A stretch of DNA of 64,000 nucleotides from Neobacillus terrae (GCF_011393025.1 NZ_JAAOEO010000021.1:16145-80144), one strand, 5' to 3'. Shown: positions 42,931 through 52,357, counted from the first letter of the stretch. A program made the numbers and translations. The notes: generated from the sequence alone by a model not told the origin.

Positions 42931-43090
42931 TCTATTGGACACTTTATAACGTTTCTTTGGATTTTGTCCGATTCAACAATTCTATTGGTCATTTGATGGT
43001 TCCTCTATGGTTTTTTGTTCGATAGAACCAGTCTATTGGACATTCTTAGGGTTCCTCTTGTCCGATAGAGCCGCCCTTTTGGACATTTTT
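42931..43090. repeat. Degenerate tandem array, period about 50 nt
   Basis: TCTATTGG occurs at about 42931, 42981 and 43032, and a fourth degenerate CTTTTGGACAT near 43076. Each is followed by a TTGTCCGAT or TTGTTCGAT block 35 nt later. TCTATTGGAC and GTCCGATAGA are nearly complementary, so each unit can form a hairpin. It abuts repeat copy 2. Confidence 0.75.
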
Positions 43091-43095
43091 AACTG

Positions 43096-43396
43096 AGAAC
43101 AAAAGGCGCAAGCGCCCTGGTTAGATGATGAAAGGCTAAAATCGCCACGTCCCTGTGGCAACGCCTTCCTGACCCACATCCTGTGGGCCCCCAACAGGCA
43201 TAAGACGAATCACGTAGTCATCCTCGGAAAAGCTAAAGCTTTTCCTTCGTGCGATGGGGATGCTTTCGAAGCGTTCCTTGTCCTGATTTCTGAAGTGATT
43301 TGGCTTATGACCCCGAGGGGCTGGGCGAGGAGCTGGATTACAATAACCTAGTTCGGAGTTACGCACATGGTGAAAATCTATAATTTCCCAAATGAT
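43096..43396 (+). repeat. Interspersed modular repeat, copy 2
   Basis: The closest relative of copy 1 (5521-5823): same order of modules, GAACAAAAGGCGCAAGCGCC at the left, core at 43219-43284 with GGAAAAGC/GCTTTTCC and TTCCTTGTCCTG, and right end TACAATAACCTAGTTCGGAG then AATCTATAATTT. The right GGCGCTGGAGC is degraded to GGGCGAGGAGC. Confidence 0.9.
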
Positions 43397-43436
43397 AAAA
43401 AAGCCGTTTAATTTTTATAGATCTTTTTTAAAACGG
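43396..43436 (-). terminator. Terminator overlapping the menC stop
   Basis: CCGTTTA (43404-43410) pairs with TAAAACGG (43429-43436); on the minus strand CTTTTTT follows. The hairpin arm begins inside the last menC codons. Confidence 0.55.
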
Positions 43437-44514
43437 TCACTTCCCGGAGCCTTTTTTGATTTATATCAAATCCAATTCCCGCTTCTTTAGGAACTTTAAT
43501 ATATCCGTTTTCAACAATAACCTCCGGCAATATTATATCTTCCTCCCAGAATCTGCTTGAGGAAGATATATCGCCAGGAATAGTAAATCCAGGCAGAGAG
43601 GCAAGAGCTATATTGTGGGCTCTTGATATTCCAAATTCAATCATTCCTCCAGCCCATACCTCAATTTCTTTTTCCTGACAATAATCGTGTATACGTTTAG
43701 CTTCGATCAGCCCGCCAACGCGGCCCATTTTAATATTAATGATCTTACAGCTGCCGAGTTCTATCGCCACCCTCGCATCCTCAAGGGAATGGATGCTTTC
43801 ATCAAGACAAATAGGCGTGCGAATTGACTTCTGCAAGTTGGCATGGTCGATTATATCATCAAAACCTAACGGCTGTTCTATCATCATTAGATTGTACTCA
43901 TCCAATGCCTTTAATCGATCTACATCCGATAGACTATAGGCTGAATTGGCGTCGGCCATTAACGGAAGATCGGGGTATTGGCGCCGTATTTCTGAAATCA
44001 GTTCAACATCCCTGCCTGGCTGAATCTTCACTTTGAATCTGCGATAGCCTTCTGCTAAATTATTCTCTATTTGAGAGAGTGCCTCAGCAATACTTGACGT
44101 TGCAACCACAACACCTGAGGGTATGCTTTCACTAGTGCCCCCTAGAAGCCTTGATAGCGGCTGTCCGCTTCTTTTAGCATATAAATCCCAAACCGCTGTT
44201 TCAAGAGCAGACTTTGCCATATGATTTCCTCTGATGGGCTCCAGGATATTCAACAGTTCTTCCGGATGGCTGATTTCTTTGTTAAGAATAAGAGGGATTA
44301 GAAAATCCTCTATTACATGAAGTGAGGTTTTAACCGTTTCCTCTGTATACCAGGGGGAAGAGAAGGCAACACCTTCACCAAAGCCTCTGATGCCATCCTC
44401 ATCAATGACCTCAATAATGATACCTTTTCTCTCCGATACAGTGCCTAAATGGGTGGTAAAAGGAGCTTTAAGCGGCATTTTAATAACATGCAATATAGTT
44501 GAAGAAATCTTCAT
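43408..44514 (-). CDS. menC: o-Succinylbenzoate synthase
   Basis: An enolase-superfamily enzyme (368 aa) that dehydrates SHCHC to o-succinylbenzoate in menaquinone synthesis. The KxK catalytic motif is FKVKIQPGRD near residue 161, metal ligands are LMADANSAY near 188 (Asp), IEQPLGFDD near 215 (Glu) and CLDESI near 237 (Asp), and the second lysine is in INIKMGRVGG near 262. I start at ATG 44514 with AAAGGGAG upstream; it overlaps the menE stop by 4 nt (ATGA), showing coupling. Confidence 0.94.
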   Translation of the reverse strand: MKISSTILHVIKMPLKAPFTTHLGTVSERKGIIIEVIDEDGIRGFGEGVAFSSPWYTEETVKTSLHVIEDFLIPLILNKEISHPEELLNILEPIRGNHMAKSALETAVWDLYAKRSGQPLSRLLGGTSESIPSGVVVATSSIAEALSQIENNLAEGYRRFKVKIQPGRDVELISEIRRQYPDLPLMADANSAYSLSDVDRLKALDEYNLMMIEQPLGFDDIIDHANLQKSIRTPICLDESIHSLEDARVAIELGSCKIINIKMGRVGGLIEAKRIHDYCQEKEIEVWAGGMIEFGISRAHNIALASLPGFTIPGDISSSSRFWEEDIILPEVIVENGYIKVPKEAGIGFDINQKRLREVTVLKKIYKN

Positions 44515-46010
44515 GATTTCTCCCTTTCGGCTTCCCACAGCTCTCTTAATTTTCTTCTTAAAAGTTTTTTAGCTGCGTTGCGCGGAAGTTCTTCAATTGT
44601 ATGAATTTCTTTTGGTACTTTATATCTTGCCATTCGGGTGGAACAAAACTCAATTAACTCCTCTTCAGTCACGTCAGCACTTTCTCTTAAGACTACGTAA
44701 GCTGCTGGTACCTGTCCCCATCTCTCATCTGGTATACCGATAACCCCTGCTTCCTTTACTCCAGAATGACCCAAGAGTATTCCTTCTAGTTCCGCAGGAT
44801 AAATATTTTCTCCCCCGGAAATTATTAAATCATCACGTCGGTCCAAGACAAATAAAAACCCTTCTTCATCCAGATATCCTATATCTCCGGTATAAAGCCA
44901 GCCATTTCTGAACTTTTCTTTTGTTGCATCTTCCCTATACAAATAACCTGGAGTTACATTTGGCCCTTTTACAGTAATTTCTCCTGCTTCTCCTGGCTGG
45001 GCATTATTTCCTTCGGCAGTAAGAATTTTTATTTGTGAAGGAAATAGAGTTTTTCCGGCTGATCCAAGCTTTGCAAGGCTGTACTCAGGAGAGAGGGTAA
45101 CAATCTGGGAAGAAGTTTCCGTCATTCCATACGATTGAAAAACGGGAATACCAAAGTCTGCACAAGTCTCAAGCAGCGGAAGGGGAGCTGGTCCTCCGCC
45201 AAGCAGCATACAGCGAAAATGTGCTGGAAGATGTTCACCATTGAGGTAATCCGTTAGCCTCGTCAGCATCGTTGTGACCACCGACATGATGGTGACCTTC
45301 TTCTGTTCTATATCACTCAGCGTTTTTAATACATCAAAGCTTTCGTGAAGAACGATGCTCATTCCATATATTACACTTCGCATAAGAATGGAAAAACCGC
45401 TTATATGGAAGATAGGAACAGAACAAAGCCAACAATCTGATTCTATAATTCCTAGATTCAAAGCAGACCCTGTTGCACTCCACCAGTGGTTTCCGTAAGT
45501 TTGTATGACACCCTTTGGGTTGCCTGTTGTTCCAGATGTATACATAATGGTGCAAATGTCGGCTAAATCAATCTCTTCCTCTACCTTAAAATTTTCAGCT
45601 GATTTACTCCAAAGTTCTTCTTTAGTGACTATATTGCATTGACCAAGCTGGCTTCGTATAAGGCTTTCTGTTACAGGAAAAGAAGCATCAGCAATTACAA
45701 CTTCAGTTTTAGAATCTTTCAGCTGCCATTCCAATTCTCTCGCCGAAAGCCTGTTATTAAGCATTACGGCACGAGCCCCGATTAATTGAAGGGCAAATAA
45801 AATAAATACTGTGTCTATGTGATTCGTCAGCAGAATGCCAGTAAAGCTCTTCTTCTTTACTCCTAAAGCTGTAAGCCTGCCTGCAGTTTCAAAAGACTTG
45901 TCATATAAATCCTTAAATGACAGAGCCTTTCCCTCAAAATATATAGCAATTCTGTCAGGTGTAAGAAACGCTCTTTTTTTCAAAAAATTTGGTATCAATT
46001 CCTGATTCAT
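44511..46010 (-). CDS. menE: o-Succinylbenzoate--CoA ligase
   Basis: A 499-aa acyl-adenylating enzyme that joins o-succinylbenzoate to CoA. P-loop MYTSGTTGNPKGV near residue 155, FQSYGMTETSSQIVT near residue 285, YTGDIGYLDEEGFLFVLDRRDDLIISGGENIYP near residue 375, and the C-terminal catalytic lysine region (PRNAAKKLLRR). It follows menB across 200 nt that contain a terminator and a tandem repeat, so menEC may have a separate promoter. Its ribosome site is weak (GATGGTGA). Confidence 0.94.
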   Translation of the reverse strand: MNQELIPNFLKKRAFLTPDRIAIYFEGKALSFKDLYDKSFETAGRLTALGVKKKSFTGILLTNHIDTVFILFALQLIGARAVMLNNRLSARELEWQLKDSKTEVVIADASFPVTESLIRSQLGQCNIVTKEELWSKSAENFKVEEEIDLADICTIMYTSGTTGNPKGVIQTYGNHWWSATGSALNLGIIESDCWLCSVPIFHISGFSILMRSVIYGMSIVLHESFDVLKTLSDIEQKKVTIMSVVTTMLTRLTDYLNGEHLPAHFRCMLLGGGPAPLPLLETCADFGIPVFQSYGMTETSSQIVTLSPEYSLAKLGSAGKTLFPSQIKILTAEGNNAQPGEAGEITVKGPNVTPGYLYREDATKEKFRNGWLYTGDIGYLDEEGFLFVLDRRDDLIISGGENIYPAELEGILLGHSGVKEAGVIGIPDERWGQVPAAYVVLRESADVTEEELIEFCSTRMARYKVPKEIHTIEELPRNAAKKLLRRKLRELWEAEREKS

Positions 46011-46045
46011 TGTTTTTTCACCATCACATCATTTAATCATTTAAC

Positions 46046-46132
46046 CGTTTTGGATCTTACGCGCGGAATTTCTAAGCCTATGCGCCGATTTATGGATCTT
46101 ACGCGCGGGTTTACTTACCCTAATCTCCGGTT
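46046..46132. repeat. Two-unit tandem repeat, period 42 nt, between menB and menE
   Basis: TGGATCTTACGCGCGG is exactly repeated at 46051-46066 and 46093-46108, in units of 42 nt with diverged second halves (TCTAAGCCTATGCGCCG versus TTACCCTAATCTCCGG). It lies between the menB terminator and the menE start. Confidence 0.75.
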
Positions 46133-46147
46133 TATTTTATAGCCAAA

Positions 46148-46178
46148 AACAGCTCGATGGAGAATCCATCAAGCTGTT
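46148..46178 (-). terminator. Terminator after menB, inside the men cluster
   Basis: AACAGCTCGATGG and CCATCAAGCTGTT pair with one mismatch (13-nt arms), loop of 5 nt; on the minus strand TTTTTGG follows. It lies 32 nt after menB and upstream of menE. Confidence 0.75.
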
Positions 46179-46209
46179 TGTACTTACCTATCAGCACTTG
46201 CATTTTTCA

Positions 46210-47028
46210 TTAAGGAAAACGAGGGAATTGGCCAAAGTCTGGTTTGCGTTTTTCCTTGAACGCATCCCGTCCCTCTTTTGCCTCATCAGTTGTGTAGTAA
46301 AGCAGTGTTGCGTCTCCGGCAAACTGCTGAATACCAGCCAAACCATCTGTATCTGCATTAAATGCAGCTTTAAGGAAGCGGATAGCTGTTGGGCTCTTTT
46401 CAAGAATTTCTTCACACCATTTAATCGTTTCCTCTTCAACCTGCTCAAGAGGAACAACAGTATTTACAAGACCCATATCAAGAGCTTCCTGCGCATCATA
46501 CTGGCGGCAAAGGAACCAAATTTCACGAGCCTTTTTATGGCCTACAATTCTTGCTAGATAACCAGAGCCGTATCCTGCATCAAAGCTTCCCACTTTAGGG
46601 CCTGTCTGTCCAAACCGGGCATTATCTGCTGCAATGGTCAAATCACAAACGACATGGAGAACATGTCCTCCGCCAATTGCATAACCCTTTACCATAGCGA
46701 TAACAGGCTTAGGAATAACGCGGATTAGACGCTGAAGGTCAAGAACATTCAAACGAGGAATCTGGTCTTCACCAACATAGCCCCCGTGTCCCCGCACTCT
46801 TTGGTCACCGCCAGAACAGAACGCTTTATCTCCAGCTCCTGTCAGGACAATAACACCTACACTCGAATCATCACGAGCATAAGCAAAAGCATCGATTAGC
46901 TCCATTACTGTTTTAGGCCGGAAAGCATTGTGAACTTCCGGACGATTAATGGTGACCTTTGCAATTCCATTATAAGTTTCGTAAAGAATATCTTCATACT
47001 TTCTTTCGGCAACCCATTCAACTGTCAA
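46210..47028 (-). CDS. menB: 1,4-Dihydroxy-2-naphthoyl-CoA synthase
   Basis: A crotonase-family enzyme (272 aa) cyclising o-succinylbenzoyl-CoA. Family signatures: ITINRPEVHNAF-like segment (VTINRPEVHNAFRP) near residue 25, oxyanion GDKAFCSGGDQRVRGHGGYVG near 73, YAIGGGHVLH near 120, and QTGPKVGSFDAGYG near 145. I set the start at TTG 47028 with AAGGAGG exactly 8 nt upstream; it begins MTVEWVAERKYEDILYETYNG, agreeing with B. subtilis MenB. It overlaps the menH 3' end by 11 nt. Confidence 0.96.
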   Translation of the reverse strand: MTVEWVAERKYEDILYETYNGIAKVTINRPEVHNAFRPKTVMELIDAFAYARDDSSVGVIVLTGAGDKAFCSGGDQRVRGHGGYVGEDQIPRLNVLDLQRLIRVIPKPVIAMVKGYAIGGGHVLHVVCDLTIAADNARFGQTGPKVGSFDAGYGSGYLARIVGHKKAREIWFLCRQYDAQEALDMGLVNTVVPLEQVEEETIKWCEEILEKSPTAIRFLKAAFNADTDGLAGIQQFAGDATLLYYTTDEAKEGRDAFKEKRKPDFGQFPRFP

Positions 47029-47854
47029 AATGAAATCCTCCTTTATTATGTATTCGACAAAACTCACTAACTATTGTACCAAACTTTTCCGATTTCTCCA
47101 CATGAATTGCATGCCCGCTTTCTAAAACAGTAACCCAGCGTGCGCTTTTCAGTTCTTTTTGCATTTTTTCGGCAATCATACAAAACTTCTGATCAAGAGA
47201 ACCGGTCAGTAAAAGGACTTCACAGGATATATCCTTTAAATTTTCCCACCACGACGGCTGGGAACCCGTCCCCATTCCCCGCAGGCTGTTCGCAAGTCCT
47301 GTAGGGCTGTTAAGTAGCCGCTGTTCTCTGACAGCCTCCTGTGCCCTCTTTGGAATCTCCTTCATCGTTTTAAAAAGGGGGGTATTTTCCCAGCGTTCAA
47401 TAAACGCGGGCACGCCTTCTTCTATAATAAAGTTGGCAAGTTCGCCATCTTTCATACAACGTACTTCTCTTTCCTGCGAGGAAGCAAGACCCGGAGATGC
47501 ACTTTCCAAGATTAATTTCCTTACCTTCTCAGGATAGAGAACAGCAAAAGTTAATGCTAGACGGCCTCCCATTGAATAGCCAAGAACATCAGCACTTTCA
47601 ATACCCAACTGATCGAAAAGAAAATTTAAATCACTGGCGGCAGAATGGATATCATACCGCTTGTAGTCTTCTGGTGAGTCCGTTTCGCCATGACCAATAA
47701 TATCAGGCATAATCAGACGAGAATGCTGGCCCCAAGTATTGCAAAAAGGAGTCCACGTTGAACTGTTTCCCGTAAAACCATGCAGGGCTAGCAGTGGAAA
47801 TCCCGATCCGCATTCTTCTACATGATAATGAATACCTTCCACTAAAAGGTTCAT
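47018..47854 (-). CDS. menH: SHCHC synthase (alpha/beta hydrolase MenH)
   Basis: A 278-aa enzyme that removes pyruvate from SEPHCHC to give SHCHC. Oxyanion HGFTGNSSTW near residue 20, nucleophile elbow GYSMGGRL near residue 90, and the C-terminal His in ESGHAIHVEKSEKF near residue 250. The start at 47854 overlaps the menD stop by 4 nt (ATGA), with GGAGAAC upstream. Fourth position in menF-D-H-B order, as in B. subtilis. Confidence 0.93.
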   Translation of the reverse strand: MNLLVEGIHYHVEECGSGFPLLALHGFTGNSSTWTPFCNTWGQHSRLIMPDIIGHGETDSPEDYKRYDIHSAASDLNFLFDQLGIESADVLGYSMGGRLALTFAVLYPEKVRKLILESASPGLASSQEREVRCMKDGELANFIIEEGVPAFIERWENTPLFKTMKEIPKRAQEAVREQRLLNSPTGLANSLRGMGTGSQPSWWENLKDISCEVLLLTGSLDQKFCMIAEKMQKELKSARWVTVLESGHAIHVEKSEKFGTIVSEFCRIHNKGGFHFDS

Positions 47855-49605
47855 TTTTGTTCTCCATTTACCCATTTTGATATTTCCCGGGAAACAGAAT
47901 TCCACATTTCTCGATGTTCATCCCTGCTTTTGTCCCTATTTGTCACTATTTCAAACACATTAAGGCCCTTCCGAGGGGATAGCTCACTAAACGCAGCAGC
48001 AAAATGGTCCCAAACCTGGCTTCTGCTAAAATTACCGTTATACATCCGGACTACGTGTTCAAAATCAAGATCAATAGGAGTGCCAAAGAGAAGTTCATAG
48101 TTTCTTGGTAAAGAGGCCTGTGGCAGGAAGGAGAAAATTCCGCCGCCATTATTATTCACAATAATAATATTTAAATCAATGTCGTAGAGCTTTGCAGCCA
48201 ATAAACCATTTAAATCATGGAAAAAGGTCAAATCACCTAATATAAGGTACATTGGTCCTGAATATAGGGCTGCCCCAAGAGCGGTTGAAATGGTTCCATC
48301 AATACCGTTTGCTCCTCTGTTGGCAAACACCTTGACTTGCCTTTGGGTATTATGGAAATAGCTGTCCAAATCACGGATTGGCATACTATTGCCCACAAAT
48401 ACTGATGCTTTTTCAGGCAGGAGATCGGTAAGCTGATAAAAAAGCCGGCTTTCACTTGAATCTGAAAAATCTTTTACCATTGAGATGGACGCTTTGGTTA
48501 ATTCATTTACTTTTTTCCAGTCATTCAGATAACTATGGTTTTGTTTTTCGTTAACAAGAGCTGATACTTTTTTGCAGAAACGGCTTTCCTCACAATAAAT
48601 CATGTCTGTGGATAATGCGGCTGGGTCACGCCATCCTCCTCCGCCATCAACAACAAATTGGACAGCGGAATGATTTTCTTTTATGAAGATGGAAAGAGCC
48701 TTTGAAACCGGCAAGGCACCAAACCGAAGGATGACCTCAGGCTTTAAGGCCGATTTTGCATCTTCATTTCGTAAAAAGGAATCATATGTATCGATTATAT
48801 TTTCTAGGCTGTGAGTACCTGACCTTAACTGGGACAGAGGATCTGCAACAATAGGATAGCCGAGCTTTTTAGAAAGAGCTGTCACTTCTTCAGCAAATTT
48901 CTTGTTGGAAATTTGTCCGCAAATAATTATTCCTTTTTCAGACATATTCAGCACCTGAGTAATTTCATCAAACTGGCTATCGTCAATAGTCCACTCACTG
49001 CGATGAATATTAACGTATCGGTCTTTCCTCTCTTCCAGACGGAAAAGAGTTTCTTGATTTAGATCTGGAATCAATGGCTCACGGAAAGGGAAATTAAGGT
49101 GAACCGGTCCAGCTGGAGATTTAACGGCAGTAGCTGCGGCACGAGCACAGGTCGTTCTGACATAACGAAGCATGTCACTCGTTTTTTCCGGAGGAGACAT
49201 CTCCGCAAACCACTTTACATGCTTTCCGTACAAATTAATTTGATCCATTGCCTGTGGTGCCCCCACATCGCGCAGCTCATGAGGACGGTCTGCGGTAATA
49301 ACAATCAAAGGGACACGTGAAAGATTTGCCTCAGCCACTGCTGGAAAGTAATTTGCTGCTGCTGTACCGGAAGTACATAATATTGCCACAGCCCTTTCAG
49401 TCGCTTTAGCAATTCCTAATGCAAAAAAGGCAGCTGAACGTTCATCAACATGAATATGAAGGTTTAATCCAGTATGCTCTGCCATGACAAGCGCCAAGGG
49501 AGTAGAACGTGATCCAGGGCTTATGACGACATCTGTTACTCCTGTATTAACAAGTTCAGCCACAAAGGCTGCTGTATAGGCTGTTAAAGATTCCTGATGA
49601 TTCAT
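47851..49605 (-). CDS. menD: SEPHCHC synthase (MenD)
   Basis: A 584-aa thiamine diphosphate enzyme adding 2-oxoglutarate-derived succinyl semialdehyde to isochorismate. Conserved: VISPGSRSTPLALVMAEH near residue 27, DERSAAFFALGIAKATE near 55, GTAAANYFPAV near 80, GNSMPIRDLDSYF near 400, and the ThDP motif GDLTFFHDLNGLLAAK near 455. The start overlaps the menF stop by 4 nt (ATGA). Part of the main men operon. Confidence 0.95.
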   Translation of the reverse strand: MNHQESLTAYTAAFVAELVNTGVTDVVISPGSRSTPLALVMAEHTGLNLHIHVDERSAAFFALGIAKATERAVAILCTSGTAAANYFPAVAEANLSRVPLIVITADRPHELRDVGAPQAMDQINLYGKHVKWFAEMSPPEKTSDMLRYVRTTCARAAATAVKSPAGPVHLNFPFREPLIPDLNQETLFRLEERKDRYVNIHRSEWTIDDSQFDEITQVLNMSEKGIIICGQISNKKFAEEVTALSKKLGYPIVADPLSQLRSGTHSLENIIDTYDSFLRNEDAKSALKPEVILRFGALPVSKALSIFIKENHSAVQFVVDGGGGWRDPAALSTDMIYCEESRFCKKVSALVNEKQNHSYLNDWKKVNELTKASISMVKDFSDSSESRLFYQLTDLLPEKASVFVGNSMPIRDLDSYFHNTQRQVKVFANRGANGIDGTISTALGAALYSGPMYLILGDLTFFHDLNGLLAAKLYDIDLNIIIVNNNGGGIFSFLPQASLPRNYELLFGTPIDLDFEHVVRMYNGNFSRSQVWDHFAAAFSELSPRKGLNVFEIVTNRDKSRDEHREMWNSVSREISKWVNGEQK

Positions 49606-51008
49606 GATTGATTTCCTCCAAGCGCATTAAGCATAGGCCTAAACTTTAAGCTCGTTTCTAAAAACTCACTTTCAGGATCAGAATCAGATACAACTCCGCA
49701 TCCGGCAAAAAGGGAGGCTTCCTTTCCCTGCAAAAGGGCTGAACGGATAGCTACCGCAAATTCCCCATTTCCCTTATAATCCATCCAGCCAAGAGGCGCA
49801 GCATAAAATCCTCTGTCAAGCTCCTCGACACTTCTGATTTTTTCCACTGCTTCTTGCTTTGGCAGACCTCCAAGTGCAGGAGTAGGATGAAGCCTTTCAA
49901 CCATTTGTAAAAGTGATGCATCTTCTTTTGATAAACCCACAACAGGTGTATAAAGATGCTGAATATCCCTGATTTTTAATAATTGAGGCTGCTCCGGCAT
50001 TTCTACCCTATTACATGTTTCCTCAAGTGCTTCTCTGATCATTTCAACAACATAGTGATGCTCAATAAGATTTTTTTGGTCGCTTAATAGCTGGTCACCG
50101 AGGGCCTTGTCCTCTTCCTCTGTTTTTCCGCGTCGAATCGAACCAGCGAGACAGGTGGAAAAAATATTTTCCTCCTGTTTTTTTACCAGTCTTTCTGGCG
50201 ATGCTCCAATAAAGCTGTCCCCATTAGACTCAAAAGAGAAAATGAAGCTTTCATGCTGTGCTTTATTTAAATGTGAAAGAGCTGCTTCCGGTTCAGCTGG
50301 TTCCTCAAAAAACAATCGTAATTCCCGGGCAAGTACTACTTTCTTTAATGACCCTTTCTCTAAATCAGGCAAAACCTCAGCCACAGTTTCTTTCCAGGAC
50401 TCCGGTGAAATTTCTTTAATGTCGCTTAAATGAGGCTGCTCTGAACTCATTGATACAGGTATAGAGTTAAGCAGCTCCTCACGTTCTTGCATTATTTTAT
50501 TATAAAGGGACAAATCATCATGCTGTGTACACATAACATTTGTTGTCAAATAAGTTTTTCCTTTAATTACACTTAACATGTATTTAGAAAGATGGAACAA
50601 TGCATCTCCATACTTGGACCAAAGCCCGGACTTTTCTTTGTTTGGATCGAAGGAAAATCCGCCAAACATAAGCGGACCTACACCGTTTTCCTTATAAGGA
50701 TTATCAATCCACGCATTTTCAATAAAGCGCTTCCACGCTTTTTCAACATGAAAAAAGCGGTCAGTAGCCTGATCCGACTGAAATTGGTTTATTATTCCGT
50801 TCCCTGCAAGGTATATTTCATCCGAAGGGTCTTTCCAAAAAAACCGTTCCCCATAAAAACGTTCTCTTCCTGTATAATAAAATAGTAAAGGATCGATTGA
50901 GGCTATTTGCCGGACTTCACTTACCAAAATAGGCCTGCCATCGTTTTTCGCCCGGTCAATTGCCAGCAAAATTCCTTCCTTAAGTTCCGATTCTTGAATG
51001 GTAACCAA
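49602..51008 (-). CDS. menF: Isochorismate synthase (menaquinone-specific)
   Basis: Chorismate to isochorismate, first step of the pathway; 468 aa. The chorismate-binding domain occupies about 200-460, with VVLARELRL near residue 225, FIGASPERLVKK near 265, STCLAGSIRRGKTEEED near 285, and HPTPALGGLPKQEA near 385. The start is TTG (51008), with TGGAGGG upstream. It heads the operon; a SigA-type promoter lies 57 nt upstream. Divergent from menA. Confidence 0.93.
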   Translation of the reverse strand: MVTIQESELKEGILLAIDRAKNDGRPILVSEVRQIASIDPLLFYYTGRERFYGERFFWKDPSDEIYLAGNGIINQFQSDQATDRFFHVEKAWKRFIENAWIDNPYKENGVGPLMFGGFSFDPNKEKSGLWSKYGDALFHLSKYMLSVIKGKTYLTTNVMCTQHDDLSLYNKIMQEREELLNSIPVSMSSEQPHLSDIKEISPESWKETVAEVLPDLEKGSLKKVVLARELRLFFEEPAEPEAALSHLNKAQHESFIFSFESNGDSFIGASPERLVKKQEENIFSTCLAGSIRRGKTEEEDKALGDQLLSDQKNLIEHHYVVEMIREALEETCNRVEMPEQPQLLKIRDIQHLYTPVVGLSKEDASLLQMVERLHPTPALGGLPKQEAVEKIRSVEELDRGFYAAPLGWMDYKGNGEFAVAIRSALLQGKEASLFAGCGVVSDSDPESEFLETSLKFRPMLNALGGNQS

Positions 51009-51064
51009 AAAAATCCCTCCAAAACAGCCAAAACGCTGTTATCCATTCATTTTAAGCTTATTTT

Positions 51065-51094
51065 AAGATACTACTCCAATTGTAACTATGTCAA
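51065..51094 (-). promoter_or_regulatory. SigA-type promoter of the menF operon
   Basis: -35 TTGACA (51089-51094) and -10 TATCTT (51065-51070) with 18-nt spacing. Confidence 0.75.
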
Positions 51095-51135
51095 TAACTC
51101 CGATCGCAGTACCCCCAGTTCATTCCTTATTATAT

Positions 51136-51226
51136 ATTAGAAAACCTTGCCATTCGCCATGTCCCTTTGGCGGAGGACCCAGTTTTTCTTATCCATTCAG
51201 AGATAAATTTGGATTAGCTAAAAGAC
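51136..51226 (+). repeat. Truncated interspersed repeat between menF and menA
   Basis: ATTAGAAAACCTTGCCATTC, CCCTTTGGCGGA and CAGTTTTTCTTATC recall the left part, and GATTAGCTAAAAGA the right end, of the 14716 copy; the conserved core is deleted. Same orientation as the other copies. Confidence 0.65.
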
Positions 51227-51312
51227 TCAAGATTTACTCTCCTATTTTTCCACCAGAAAGCCTTTTTCAAACAAAAAGGAATTACCTTCCATGGTATATA
51301 GGAAAAAAGTAT

Positions 51313-51341
51313 TTGACACTGGGATATCCTTTCCATAAACT
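51313..51341 (+). promoter_or_regulatory. SigA-type promoter of menA
   Basis: -35 TTGACA (51313-51318), 17 nt, -10 TAAACT (51336-51341), 70 nt before the menA ATG. Confidence 0.75.
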
Positions 51342-51410
51342 TAGTTTTGGAGTATAAAAATACACGACAAATGCAAGAAAATATAGATAATTACAAAGGG
51401 GAGAACGTTA

Positions 51411-52349
51411 ATGCATTCACATTTACAGAACAGTTCATCACCTGTTGTGGAAGCGAACCGCGGATTTCAAGTTTGGTGGCAATTAATGCGCCCGCATACC
51501 TTGACTGCCGCTTTTGTTCCCGTATTGCTGGGCACTGCTCTTGCATGGAGACATGGAAAAATTCATTTTGGTGTTTTTTTTGCGATGCTTGTTGCAAGTC
51601 TGCTAATCCAGGCAGCTACTAATATGTTTAATGAGTATTTTGATTTTAAGCGCGGACTGGATAATGAGAATTCAGTAGGGATTGGCGGGGCAATCGTTCG
51701 TGACGGAATTAAGCCACAAACTGTTATCAGACTCGCATTTAGTTTCTACGGATTGGCTCTTTTATTAGGAGTATACATTTGTCAAAACAGCAGCTGGTGG
51801 CTCGCTTTGGTGGGCTTGGTATGCATGGCTGCGGGCTACTTTTATACTGGCGGTCCACTTCCAATTGCCTACACCCCATTTGGTGAGCTTGTTGCAGGTT
51901 TTTTTATGGGACTCCTGATTATACTGATATCTTTCTTTATTCAGACAGGTTTCGTTGACAAAACAAGTGTCCTGGTTTCAATACCAGTTATGATTCTCGT
52001 AGGTCTCATTTTATTATCCAACAACATTCGTGACCTTGACGGTGACAAAGAAAATGGGCGTAAAACACTCGCTATCCTTCTTGGAAGAAAAGGAGCCATT
52101 AATCTTTTGGGAGCCTCATTTACCCTCTCTTATCTTTGGGTATTGGCACTTATTTTTAATGGAACGGCTTCCCCGTGGGCAGCACTCGTTTTGCTTAGTA
52201 TTCCAAAAGCAATTAAGGCAACAAAAGGGTTTGTTGGTAAAACAATGCCTTTACAAATGATGCCTGCAATGAAAGCTACTGCTCAAACGAATACTATCTT
52301 TGGATTTTTACTGACAGTTGGCCTTTTCATTGGTCATTTCTTTTCGTAA
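51411..52349 (+). CDS. menA: 1,4-Dihydroxy-2-naphthoate polyprenyltransferase
   Basis: A 312-aa UbiA-superfamily membrane enzyme attaching the prenyl chain to DHNA. About nine hydrophobic helices; the two Asp-rich substrate motifs are NMFNEYFDFKRGLDNENS near residue 70 and NNIRDLDGDKENGRKTL near residue 203. AAAGGGGAG precedes the ATG. It completes the menaquinone set, being divergently transcribed from menFDHB, with its own promoter and terminator. Confidence 0.95.
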   Translation: MHSHLQNSSSPVVEANRGFQVWWQLMRPHTLTAAFVPVLLGTALAWRHGKIHFGVFFAMLVASLLIQAATNMFNEYFDFKRGLDNENSVGIGGAIVRDGIKPQTVIRLAFSFYGLALLLGVYICQNSSWWLALVGLVCMAAGYFYTGGPLPIAYTPFGELVAGFFMGLLIILISFFIQTGFVDKTSVLVSIPVMILVGLILLSNNIRDLDGDKENGRKTLAILLGRKGAINLLGASFTLSYLWVLALIFNGTASPWAALVLLSIPKAIKATKGFVGKTMPLQMMPAMKATAQTNTIFGFLLTVGLFIGHFFS

Positions 52350-52357
52350 TAACTATT

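Noticed and set aside
46198..46557. 119-aa plus-strand frame opposite menB
   Set aside because: Antisense shadow of the strongly conserved menB coding sequence.
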